Shown here piece after piece: positions 1-7,542 of a DNA stretch of 22,775 nt. Every line of letters starts with the position of its first letter. Position 1 is the stretch's first letter. A program made the position numbers and the translations under genes. Origin of the DNA: a virus; the IMG/VR virus record IMGVR_UViG_3300037264_007288, positions 1 through 22,775 of that record. One strand, 5' to 3'. The notes under the pieces are model-generated. The model had not been told where the DNA came from. It made no database searches and saw only the letters and a list, made by a program, of their open reading frames with translations.

Positions 1-1
1 C

Positions 2-2212
2 AAAACCCCACTAGCTCGAGCTGCATTAGACTATGTGACTACAGAGCGGCCAGTCCTGATGAAGAGGGATCCAGTCCTACATAAATTTGGCGTAATGGCC
101 TTTAAGCCAGTTATCCATAAAGGTAAGGCTATACAGATGCATCCACTTGTATGCGAAGGATATGGGGCAGACTTTGATGGAGATACTGTCTCCATCTTTG
201 TGCCACTAACCCATGAGGCGGTAATGGAGGCCCATGGAATGTTCCCATCCAATAACTTATTCAGCTCCACCACAGGACGATTGATGAATAAACTTTCACA
301 TGAATCTCTCCTAGGCGCCTACACCCTATCTGCCTGGGGCAAACCCAGTGATAAGAAGTTTGCTACCAATGATGCAGCATTCGCGGCCGTTAGACAAGGC
401 ACTGTTCATCCCACTGATATCATTAGGATAGGCAACGCTCAAACCACTGTCGGCCGCCAAATTTTGGCGCATGCTCTTCCTGCTGACTTCCAGGTTAAGG
501 GGAAGAACGTCAGAAACTCCCTTGCTACTGACAAGGACTTTATACTGGATAAAAGTCGGCTTACTAACGTACTTTCCGAACTAGCTCACCAAGATAAGTA
601 CAAATTTTCAGAGTCGGTAAGTTTGCTTAACCGTATTGGCGCTGGATACGCCTACTCCTCAGGCTTCTCCATTGGCTTATCAGACCTTAAGCCTGTATCA
701 AAGCTGAGGGATAAGATTCTCCAGGTAGCTGATCTTCAAGTTCAGAAGGTTCGTGATGCTGGTGGCCCCATTGGTACACAGCACAGGGACATTGTAAAGA
801 TATACGATGGAGCTACTCAGGTTATAGAGGAGGCTGCAAAGAAGCACTTCGATGCCTCTGACAATAACATATATAAGATGGTACGTTCCGGTGCCCGAGG
901 CAGTTGGGATCAGTTTAAGCAGATGACTGTCGCGCCCATGCTAGTAAGGAATGCTAAGGGTGAGATTATTCAGGTTCCTATCAAGAAATCGTATTCTGAG
1001 GGTTTAGATACAGCAGAGTACTGGAGCGCCCTGCATGGTGGCCGTGATGGAATTCGGCAGAAGGTTATTGGAACCTCTGAGCCTGGGGCATTTTCTAAGA
1101 CGGTTATGGCTAGCACGGTTAACATGCTCATCTCGTCCCATGACTGTGGAACCCAGCACGGCATTTTTATGCAGGCCAAGGATTCCCAAATTCTCGGCAG
1201 ATTCCTTGCTCAGCCAATTAAACTTAAGGACAGAACCGTACCTAGCGGGACTCCTATTGACCATGAGTTACTGACTCAGTTAGAAAATGCCAAGGTTTCC
1301 AAAGCATTAGTCCGTAGCCCACTCCGTTGTGAACAGCCGCACGGAATTTGCGCTAAGTGCTACGGACTTAATGAGTACGGTAAACTCCACGCGATAGGCA
1401 CCAACATAGGAGCTATGGCCGGCCACTCTATAGGAGAGCCAGCTACCCAGCTTGCTCTGAAGAGCTTCCATGAGGGAGGAGTGGCTGGGACTAAGACGAC
1501 TAAACGTACTGATGCCTTTACCAGACTCAATCAAATCCTGGAGATGCCCAAGATTATGCCCAATGCCGCGGTGTTGGCCAAGGCGGACGGTAAGGTCTCA
1601 AAGATAGAACCGGATCCTGCTGGTGGGTGGGATGTATACATTGGGGAGACCAAGCACTATGTTCCTTCAACTAGACAACTAGGGAAGGATATTAAACCGG
1701 GATCTGACCTGATGAAGGGACTGCCACTCTCCGATGGAGATATACATCCTGCTGAGCTTCTTAAGCTCACCAACGTAAACACGGTCCAGGAGTACCTTAC
1801 GAACGAGTTGTTCCAGGCGTACCAGCCAGTAGGCCCTGTGAAGAGATCCAATATAGAGACTGTGGTGAAGGCTATAACCAACCTATCTCAAGTTGAGGAC
1901 CCAGGGGACCATCCCGACTTTGTCCGCGGAGATATGGTCTCCTCCTCCCAGCTAGTTCATTTAAACAGGACCTCCCTAAGGGGCAGAAAGCCAATAATCT
2001 TCAAGTCTGTACTGAAACCTATTACTCAACTCCCCCTTGATCTATCTACTGACTGGCTTGCCAGGATGAATTATCAGAGGTTAAAGGGAACTCTGGTGGA
2101 TGGTTCTCAACGTGGCTGGACATCTCAGATACATCAGCAGCACCCGATACCCTCCTTAGCTATGGGATCAGAATTTGGCAAAGGTACTCGGGCAGCTCCT
2201 TGGCTCTACTGA
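2..2212 (+). CDS. Phage-encoded RNA polymerase beta-prime subunit, C-terminal part (5' end cut by window)
   Basis: This is the catalytic largest subunit of a multisubunit DNA-dependent RNA polymerase. The frame is open to the window edge, so the gene starts further left; a GTG at 35 is internal and not the true start. Counting from that GTG, residues 44-50 read GADFDGD, the Mg-binding motif (NADFDGD in bacteria), preceded by the usual HP-LVC context. A bridge-helix segment (SGARGS, about 285-290) follows. C371, C432, C439 and C442 match the four zinc cysteines of bacterial beta-prime. The trigger-loop start TQLALKSFHEGG (471-482) keeps the histidine. The distance from the metal motif to the C terminus (about 675 residues) is short, as for enzymes lacking the large SI3 insertion of E. 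coli. The next gene starts one base after the stop, so translation is probably coupled. Family assignment is firm; whether the enzyme is packaged in the virion or acts late in infection cannot be seen. Confidence 0.93.
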   Translation, partial: KTPLARAALDYVTTERPVLMKRDPVLHKFGVMAFKPVIHKGKAIQMHPLVCEGYGADFDGDTVSIFVPLTHEAVMEAHGMFPSNNLFSSTTGRLMNKLSHESLLGAYTLSAWGKPSDKKFATNDAAFAAVRQGTVHPTDIIRIGNAQTTVGRQILAHALPADFQVKGKNVRNSLATDKDFILDKSRLTNVLSELAHQDKYKFSESVSLLNRIGAGYAYSSGFSIGLSDLKPVSKLRDKILQVADLQVQKVRDAGGPIGTQHRDIVKIYDGATQVIEEAAKKHFDASDNNIYKMVRSGARGSWDQFKQMTVAPMLVRNAKGEIIQVPIKKSYSEGLDTAEYWSALHGGRDGIRQKVIGTSEPGAFSKTVMASTVNMLISSHDCGTQHGIFMQAKDSQILGRFLAQPIKLKDRTVPSGTPIDHELLTQLENAKVSKALVRSPLRCEQPHGICAKCYGLNEYGKLHAIGTNIGAMAGHSIGEPATQLALKSFHEGGVAGTKTTKRTDAFTRLNQILEMPKIMPNAAVLAKADGKVSKIEPDPAGGWDVYIGETKHYVPSTRQLGKDIKPGSDLMKGLPLSDGDIHPAELLKLTNVNTVQEYLTNELFQAYQPVGPVKRSNIETVVKAITNLSQVEDPGDHPDFVRGDMVSSSQLVHLNRTSLRGRKPIIFKSVLKPITQLPLDLSTDWLARMNYQRLKGTLVDGSQRGWTSQIHQQHPIPSLAMGSEFGKGTRAAPWLY

Positions 2213-2213
2213 T

Positions 2214-3308
2214 ATGAGCAGGCTAAAGCGGCTGGTATCTCCTGTCGGAGTCTACTTTGGACGGGTGATGGCCATACACCCCGATGAGTACTCGGTAGAT
2301 GTCCTCTCAGAATACCTTGGCCAGTCTTTTGAAAGAATTGCCTATAGCTGCCAGTATGTTCACCATGCTAACGGTGAGGGGAATTACTTCCTACCCGAAG
2401 TAGGCTCATGGTGTTGGGTTTGCATCCCCTCTGACCATAACAAAGCATTCGTAATGGGGTTTATGCCACCCTACTCTATGGTGGATGATCATCGGGCAAA
2501 TAGGCTTGATTTACAGCCCGGCGATCAAGCTATGGTAAGTCGAGAACTGAATGGTATCATAATTAGACGGGGAGGCATTACACAGGTTGGCTCTACTCCG
2601 GTTTGTCAGAGGATCTATACGCCAATAGCGAATACGATCCGGGACCTGTGCGAAAACTATGAGCTCCATTCGGCTTCTGGAAGGCTGCGTTGGTTTGCCA
2701 GGAGGAACACTCCTGACGAGAATTCCAGATCCCCGTCTGAGCTTGTCCTTGAAGCTAAGGAGTTTGCCCAGGACGACCCGAAGGTAATACTTCGGCTAGG
2801 CTCTGTAGAGACCCCAGCTAGTGAGCCGTCAAAGGGGCCAAGGATACCGGCTGGTGTAAAGGTGGTCCTAGACATAGAAGTAGTTGGGTCGTTCAAGTAC
2901 CGAGTGAACTTGAACGGAGATACACTGATGGTGCAGGAAGGGGATCGGTCAATCCATGTGAAGGGAGAAGAGATCCATTTCGTGGATGACGACAGAGAAC
3001 TGAAGATCCTTGGAAATGAGAGAAGGACGCTAATGGGAGACTCCACCCAGTTGTTTGGAGGGGATGTAGATGTAACAGTAAGAGGGGAAAGCACCGAGAA
3101 GGCCCGTAAGAAGGTGATTGTGGCGCCGCAGGTCTTCTTGGGGAATGAGGCTGGAGCTGTGGCTACTGTTCTGGGCCCGCAATTGCTAAACTGGCTTAGA
3201 ACACACACCCACATATCGGCTGCTCCAGGCTCGCAGGTGACGCCACCTGTACAATATGGCGTGTTACAGGATGCTCTCTTTCTGACGAAGAATGTAAAAG
3301 TGACGTAA
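2214..3308 (+). CDS. Baseplate central spike protein (gpV / gp45-like)
   Basis: Likely the membrane-piercing spike at the centre of the baseplate (364 residues). The N-terminal 100 residues (GRVMAIHPDEYSVDVL, later PEVGSWCWVCIPSD) look like the OB-fold of P2 gpV / Mu gp45 spikes: a strand-rich domain around a G-S-W-x-W-V core. The C-terminal half is beta-strand rich with alternating charged residues (VQEGDRSIHVKGEEIHFVDD), as expected for an intertwined beta-helix. It ends with an H-T-H motif (WLRTHTHI), the type that binds a metal ion at spike tips, followed by a Gly/Pro-rich stretch. The chosen ATG lies one base after the beta-prime stop (TGA-T-ATG) with no clear SD, so coupling is likely; an in-frame TTG at 2175 is the alternative. 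The spike class is inferred from remembered family patterns, not an alignment. Confidence 0.7.
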   Translation: MSRLKRLVSPVGVYFGRVMAIHPDEYSVDVLSEYLGQSFERIAYSCQYVHHANGEGNYFLPEVGSWCWVCIPSDHNKAFVMGFMPPYSMVDDHRANRLDLQPGDQAMVSRELNGIIIRRGGITQVGSTPVCQRIYTPIANTIRDLCENYELHSASGRLRWFARRNTPDENSRSPSELVLEAKEFAQDDPKVILRLGSVETPASEPSKGPRIPAGVKVVLDIEVVGSFKYRVNLNGDTLMVQEGDRSIHVKGEEIHFVDDDRELKILGNERRTLMGDSTQLFGGDVDVTVRGESTEKARKKVIVAPQVFLGNEAGAVATVLGPQLLNWLRTHTHISAAPGSQVTPPVQYGVLQDALFLTKNVKVT

Positions 3309-3319
3309 AGGAGAAAACA

Positions 3320-5338
3320 ATGCAAGAACTCTTCGTAACTCGTGAACTGTCCTTCGAAAAAATGGCTGACTCTGGTAAGGTTGGAGATTCTGAAGAGATG
3401 TGGCCACAGGAGATCCTAGATCTCTTTTTCTCACAGCATCCTTACCTAGCAGACCTAGAGTCTACTCCTGTGTTCAAAGAGACCAATCCTGAGAGAGGGT
3501 ACGGGGTAGGTGTTATTGTAGTTAAGAAGAAGCCCGAGGTAATGCCGAAAGACGTAGATGCCTCCGATGTAACTAAAGAGATTAAATTCCCATTTGTGAT
3601 TAAGGATAAGAGTGTTTCCCAACTTGATATCTTTATAGTTGGTGAGACCTTCCATCCAGCCTCAGAGCAGAATATTCAGGCTGCCCTCTTTCGCCCAGAC
3701 CTCTTTGATATCGTGCGAACTATGCCTGGTGATGTCTCCATGGTTAACCAGCTGTACCCTCCATACCGTTCCCGCTATGGATTTGGCACCAGCTTTGAGG
3801 GTGGAGCAGGTGGGAAGTTCGCCAGTGTAGACTTCTCCAAGATCTCCATGCTGGAGCAGCTTAATGGTATCGTCTCTCCATCGGACCTGGCCAGACTGCT
3901 ACAGGCTGTCAATGAGGATCCGGCAATTAAGGAAGCCTCCGAAGGTAAGACTGTCCTAGCTACGGTATTGAAGAAGATTTCAATGGATGATACAAACATC
4001 CATAAATTAGTAGATGTCCGTCGGCATGCTGTTGATCCGGACGTATTACAGTTCACCAGGGACGGTGGCTCAGTCAAGGTTAAGTTTGCAAATAGCCAAA
4101 TGTGGGCTCCGCAGGAAGAAGTCTTCACTCTCAAGGAAGCGGCTGAAATGCTACCTGCAAGTCAGCGCTCCCAATTCATGGCGACCGGTAGTATAACCGT
4201 GAGCACTGAGCCCACCGTTAATGGAACGTCCAGGGCTCCAGAAGCAGTATCTATCAAGACGTCTGGAGTATATGGAATCAAGTCTGGCTCCAGCTCAGAT
4301 ACCAGCAATGCCACGGTTTACTCCAAGGTGATAGATTTTGATACTACTGAGCTTCCGGTTCAGGTAGCTCTATTCCACGATGGTAGTTGGGCAATGCAAG
4401 ATAAGCTTGCTGGCATTCCATATACAGAAGCACCTAACTCAGGGTTAAATGGGCGGGCAAAAGTTAAAGACTATATCTCTGGAGAGGCTTTTCCAAAACT
4501 CGGCATGGTGATCTTTGCCAGTGCTGATCTTGCTACTCTACCAGTGAATCTTCGTAGCATGAAGAATTCAGATGGAATGACGGTTCTGCATGGGACAACT
4601 TCTATGGAACAACCCATAGACTTAATTCCAACTGAGGGCATCAAGCGGATTGAGAAGCTAGGACAGAGCAGATATGCCATTCCAGCTAGCCTAGATGTTA
4701 TTCCGCTAGCCAACATGGTCAAGTGCTCAGAGGATCCAGGAGCCTATGTAAAGGTAGCTACATTGAATAGCTCTGTGCAGATTATCAGTGATGGGACTAC
4801 CTTTGGATTCAGGGGCCATCCTAGCCTATTAAAATTGGGGCAGGATCAGACAAGCTTTCTGAATCATCAGGATGCCCTGTTCCTATCCGCCGGATTCGGT
4901 ATGTCCATCAAGCAGGCAACAGCCTCCCTCCAAAAAGCAGCCACTGCCGGGATGGTCACTGTTCAGGGCGTTAGGCCGATAGTTACCGACTCTGAGAAAA
5001 TTGCGTTGGCCCTCACTACATATATCCAGCCAATAGCTGACCAATTATCAGCAGTTCGGGTATTGCTGGTGAAGGAAGCAGCTATCCTACCCGGTGAGGA
5101 GACAGTTGATAGAGTTCTATCTCTAAACTTTATAACTCCAGAGAATGTATCTATCTTTGTCAAAAACCTTCCTGCATTCCAGAACACAGCATCAGAGCTC
5201 GCCAAACTTCTGGTAGCATCCAGGCTTGGTCTAGAGGCAGTCCCTGAGGGAGCTGTTCAGAGAGCAATGAATGCTCTTCAGGGTGTTATTGAAGCACTAC
5301 TCCAGCTGAAGTACAGTTCACCGGTGAATAAGGCCTAG
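3320..5338 (+). CDS. Large probable virion protein of unknown function (672 aa)
   Basis: I do not recognise the family. The gene has a strong SD (AAAGGAG, 8 bases or so before the ATG) and follows the spike gene by 11 bases. The N terminus has a R-E-L-S-F-E-K-M-A stretch resembling the E-L-x-K-L-A start of several small proteins in this window. The first 270 residues are mixed alpha/beta, with a Gly-rich turn (EGGAGGKF, about 165-172). The middle part (290-470) is rich in Ser/Thr/Val, like a beta-structured virion domain. The last 130 residues are Leu/Ala-rich and probably helical. There are no signal peptide, membrane segment or enzymatic motifs I can name. Size, place beside the spike and late-gene context suggest a structural or tail-associated protein. 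It does not look like a portal. Confidence 0.8.
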   Translation: MQELFVTRELSFEKMADSGKVGDSEEMWPQEILDLFFSQHPYLADLESTPVFKETNPERGYGVGVIVVKKKPEVMPKDVDASDVTKEIKFPFVIKDKSVSQLDIFIVGETFHPASEQNIQAALFRPDLFDIVRTMPGDVSMVNQLYPPYRSRYGFGTSFEGGAGGKFASVDFSKISMLEQLNGIVSPSDLARLLQAVNEDPAIKEASEGKTVLATVLKKISMDDTNIHKLVDVRRHAVDPDVLQFTRDGGSVKVKFANSQMWAPQEEVFTLKEAAEMLPASQRSQFMATGSITVSTEPTVNGTSRAPEAVSIKTSGVYGIKSGSSSDTSNATVYSKVIDFDTTELPVQVALFHDGSWAMQDKLAGIPYTEAPNSGLNGRAKVKDYISGEAFPKLGMVIFASADLATLPVNLRSMKNSDGMTVLHGTTSMEQPIDLIPTEGIKRIEKLGQSRYAIPASLDVIPLANMVKCSEDPGAYVKVATLNSSVQIISDGTTFGFRGHPSLLKLGQDQTSFLNHQDALFLSAGFGMSIKQATASLQKAATAGMVTVQGVRPIVTDSEKIALALTTYIQPIADQLSAVRVLLVKEAAILPGEETVDRVLSLNFITPENVSIFVKNLPAFQNTASELAKLLVASRLGLEAVPEGAVQRAMNALQGVIEALLQLKYSSPVNKA

Positions 5339-5350
5339 GAGCCTGGCGCC

Positions 5351-6241
5351 ATGCGCCTGCCTCACCAGTATTTTTGTATGTACCTAATCAGCCTGAGTCT
5401 TGATCTCCGCGGTCTTAATAAGACCTTGAGGACTCATGGCTTGGCTGAAATAGAAGAAAACTACTATAACCAACTGCGTGGAGAGCTGGATCTACCTGTT
5501 GGCTTCAACGGAAAAGATAGAAGGCACGTACCCTCTTACACAGCTTTACGTCGACAGGGGCTAGTTGAGCTCTGGTTTGCAGAGGACTATCCGTTTGTAA
5601 AAAACGCATATAGCATTCTTGGAAATCCGCAGATTCGGCATATAGTTGACACTCTCTCTTCTACCCCAGCTACCTTTGAAGAAATTGCTGCAGCTATCAA
5701 TGAGCGACTGGCCCTCCATATAAGTCCGGATACTATCATGTTCTACTCTAGAGTCTTCTCAAATTTCGCGATCATGACTCCTGAGGAGCTTATGGAGTAT
5801 TCAAAAATTAGAAAAGAATGGTGGAGGATGGCGGCCTTAAAAGGGGATACAGATCTTCTTATGTACCATCTAGGCTTTGATGTGAAGCTAGCAACAGATA
5901 GAGTAGTTAATGACGTATACGCTGTCGGCTTTATGAAGATAAAAGAATTAAAGGAGATGCCTACTAGCATGGAGCTAGCTCGGGCCTATGGGGAGTATGC
6001 TAAGGGAGTTCAATGGGCGCATGAACAACGTAAGTCCTCACAGGATCGGCTACAAGAGTTGACAAAAGCCCTCCAAATCAAGTATGAAGATGGAGAGGAT
6101 AAGTCCTATGAGGAGGACCTGCCACCAGGTGGAGCTACTCCCTTATTGGAAAATGCGCGTTTAGAGTTCTTACCTACTGAGGAGGTTACTACCAATGCAG
6201 GCACAGACCAGCCCAATCAACCTCAGCAGCCTACAGCTTAA
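5351..6241 (+). CDS. Hypothetical protein with possible helix-turn-helix segment (296 aa)
   Basis: Not recognised. The start is set by an AGGAG 9 bases upstream of ATG 5351. Residues about 107-137 (beginning ATFEEIAAAINERL and followed by a second helix with P-D-T-I) have the shape of a helix-turn-helix, as found in DNA-binding or small-terminase-type proteins. The C-terminal 50 residues are acidic, then Pro/Gln/Thr-rich, and look disordered. Its end overlaps the next gene by 47 bases. A small terminase or a tail-assembly factor are both conceivable from position upstream of the large terminase, but nothing in the sequence decides this. Confidence 0.78.
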   Translation: MRLPHQYFCMYLISLSLDLRGLNKTLRTHGLAEIEENYYNQLRGELDLPVGFNGKDRRHVPSYTALRRQGLVELWFAEDYPFVKNAYSILGNPQIRHIVDTLSSTPATFEEIAAAINERLALHISPDTIMFYSRVFSNFAIMTPEELMEYSKIRKEWWRMAALKGDTDLLMYHLGFDVKLATDRVVNDVYAVGFMKIKELKEMPTSMELARAYGEYAKGVQWAHEQRKSSQDRLQELTKALQIKYEDGEDKSYEEDLPPGGATPLLENARLEFLPTEEVTTNAGTDQPNQPQQPTA

Positions 6242-6578
6242 GTCCACTACTCTAAAATACAAGCATTTTATAGTCCGTTACTTTATACGGTACGATAATG
6301 GAAATCTTGTCTACCAGTTCTACACGGAAGATCCTGAGCTCCTAGAGGCCGCGGAGATGGCTGGACGACAGCATGATCATATTCAGTTCCCTGTTAAATT
6401 TAAGGACGTTCTTACTGTTATCTTCAAATCGAAAATCAATCAGGCTGAACGCCTGGATATAGCATACATTGGTATCTATAACAGCTATTCGGTGATAGCC
6501 CGTGGTTATGCTGAAAGCCCAGGACTACAGATGCTCTTAGATCCTCTATTCGAAGAGTTGAACGAGAAGCTAGCATGA
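6195..6578 (+). CDS. Hypothetical protein (127 aa)
   Basis: Unknown function. The ATG at 6195 lies inside the preceding gene (47-base overlap) but has a near-perfect SD (GGAGG, 9 bases upstream), and no other in-frame start lies nearby downstream. After a short Gln/Ser-rich start, the body from residue 22 looks like a compact alpha/beta fold rich in aromatic and Ile/Val residues (KHFIVRYFIRYDNGNLVYQF). The stop overlaps the start of the next small gene as ATGA, so the genes are translationally coupled. No motifs, signal peptide or membrane span are visible. Confidence 0.75.
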   Translation: MQAQTSPINLSSLQLKSTTLKYKHFIVRYFIRYDNGNLVYQFYTEDPELLEAAEMAGRQHDHIQFPVKFKDVLTVIFKSKINQAERLDIAYIGIYNSYSVIARGYAESPGLQMLLDPLFEELNEKLA

Positions 6579-6730
6579 GAGTCAGACTTCGCAGAGTTCC
6601 CCCAAAGGTCCGGATGCCTAGACTGCCCAAGCTCAATACCGGTGGAGTAAAGTTTGCTATGGTCAAAGCGGGATCTATATCTGTTCCCAAGGTAAGGATA
6701 CCTAAAGGAGTAAAGACCAATGCCTTTTAA
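6575..6730 (+). CDS. Small basic peptide (51 aa)
   Basis: A short open frame that fills the gap between two well supported genes. It starts at an ATG overlapping the previous stop (ATGA) and ends 11 bases inside the next gene, the same tight packing as its neighbours. The product is strongly basic (about 15 Lys/Arg in 51 residues and no acidic residue that I can see). It has a loose internal repeat of Val-Pro-x-Lys-Val-Arg-(Ile/Met)-Pro type (VPPKVRMPRLPKL and VPKVRIPKG). No SD of its own is obvious, so it would depend on coupling. It could bind DNA or RNA, but this is speculation from charge only. It may also simply be a non-coding spacer. Confidence 0.5.
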   Translation: MRVRLRRVPPKVRMPRLPKLNTGGVKFAMVKAGSISVPKVRIPKGVKTNAF

Positions 6731-7220
6731 GTCAGAGAGCCAACGACGGTTGTTTTATGCCAAATCTTCCCGTGGAGAGATATCCAAGAAGAAGGTTAAG
6801 GAGTGGGAGGAGGCTACGCCTAAGGGAGAGCTCCCAGAGCGGTTGCACAAACAAAGCCAGGTAGAGCTCCCAGACGAATCTCTTGGAACATTCGGAGTAT
6901 CACCCTCTCCTGGTACTGGCTATGATATGGCTGACCTCCACCTCAGCGATGGCCGTATCCTGTATTCTGTGCCTATTCTTAACGGACGTACCGCGGTTAC
7001 AGATGAGGATATCCATACGGACGATATAGAGCACGTTGAAAAGGTAGCAGCCAAAAAGAAAATGAAGAAGGGTGCTGACATGGTTAAGTACACCAGAGAG
7101 GGGGCTATGCGGAATGAGCTCGATAAAATCACAGGACATCCCCTCGGAGATAGTGAAAGTTCCTCGGCAACTCAGTTTCCGTATGCCCCAGAAGCAGGTC
7201 CTGCTTCCAGAGGAATTTAG
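6720..7220 (+). CDS. Phage protein with MPFKSxxQRR N-terminal motif (166 aa)
   Basis: The first 40 residues begin MPFKSESQRRLFYAK and continue to E-E-A-T-P-x-G-E-L-P-E-R-L. This follows a short motif seen at the start of many small phage proteins (MPFKSxAQxRxMxA...ETPxxxLPER) whose role is not known. The middle holds a Gly/Pro/Asp-rich stretch with possible beta strands (residues 50-95), then a Lys cluster (AAKKKMKKGAD) and a low-complexity Ser/Pro-rich tail. The start is supported by AAAGGAG about 10 bases upstream. The gene overlaps the 51-residue gene before it and the next gene after it. Function is unassigned. Confidence 0.8.
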   Translation: MPFKSESQRRLFYAKSSRGEISKKKVKEWEEATPKGELPERLHKQSQVELPDESLGTFGVSPSPGTGYDMADLHLSDGRILYSVPILNGRTAVTDEDIHTDDIEHVEKVAAKKKMKKGADMVKYTREGAMRNELDKITGHPLGDSESSSATQFPYAPEAGPASRGI

Positions 7221-7476
7221 GTGGGTAGAAGAACTACTGTCCTTCATTCGTAGAGCAACGTTGAGGTTGCATCCCCAGGCGACGCTAGAGAAGGTAGAGA
7301 AGAGCCATAGGGTACTTTTTAGGCATATACTGCCATTCACTAAGGAAGAGGTGGGCTTCCTTAGAACTATGATTATCGAGTTCGCTCGTGAAAGGGGTGT
7401 GCGAGTGGGCAGACTAACCGTGACCAAAGATTTGGTCTACTTTGACATCCCAGCTAAAAAAGGGGCGGCAAGGTGA
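7114..7476 (+). CDS. Hypothetical protein upstream of terminase (120 aa)
   Basis: Not recognised. I place the start at ATG 7114, which has a purine-rich SD-like run (GAGAGGGGG) about 9 bases upstream; an ATG 42 bases earlier and one at 7183 are alternatives. The gene overlaps the previous one by about 107 bases at this start, larger than other overlaps here, so the 7183 start (no SD) may be real instead. The core (from about residue 24) looks helical and basic: FRWVEELLSFIRRATLRL, then HILPFTKEEVGFLRTMI, then a beta-like end (RLTVTKDLVYFDIP). Position directly before the large terminase fits a small terminase or packaging accessory protein, but there is no motif to prove it. Confidence 0.68.
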   Translation: MSSIKSQDIPSEIVKVPRQLSFRMPQKQVLLPEEFRWVEELLSFIRRATLRLHPQATLEKVEKSHRVLFRHILPFTKEEVGFLRTMIIEFARERGVRVGRLTVTKDLVYFDIPAKKGAAR

Positions 7477-7518
7477 CACACCCTGCCCGTTCCAGCTTCC
7501 ACCTTTAGGAGTAGAACG

Positions 7519-7542
7519 TTGCCCTACGTGCTTATACCATGA
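7519..7542 (+). CDS. Possible 7-codon leader peptide coupled to the terminase gene
   Basis: An AGGAG (7507-7511) sits 27 bases from the terminase ATG, too far to serve it, but exactly 7 bases before TTG 7519. From this TTG a mini-frame encodes MPYVLIP and its TGA overlaps the terminase ATG (ATGA). This would let ribosomes reach the terminase start by coupling. It is a reading of spacing only; the peptide is too short to show coding bias. Confidence 0.25.
   Translation: MPYVLIP

Noticed and set aside
2657-3325. Long minus-strand frame (222 codons) across the spike gene
   Set aside because: It is antisense to a supported gene; the product is Ser/Pro/Thr-rich without motif and has no SD, typical of a shadow frame.
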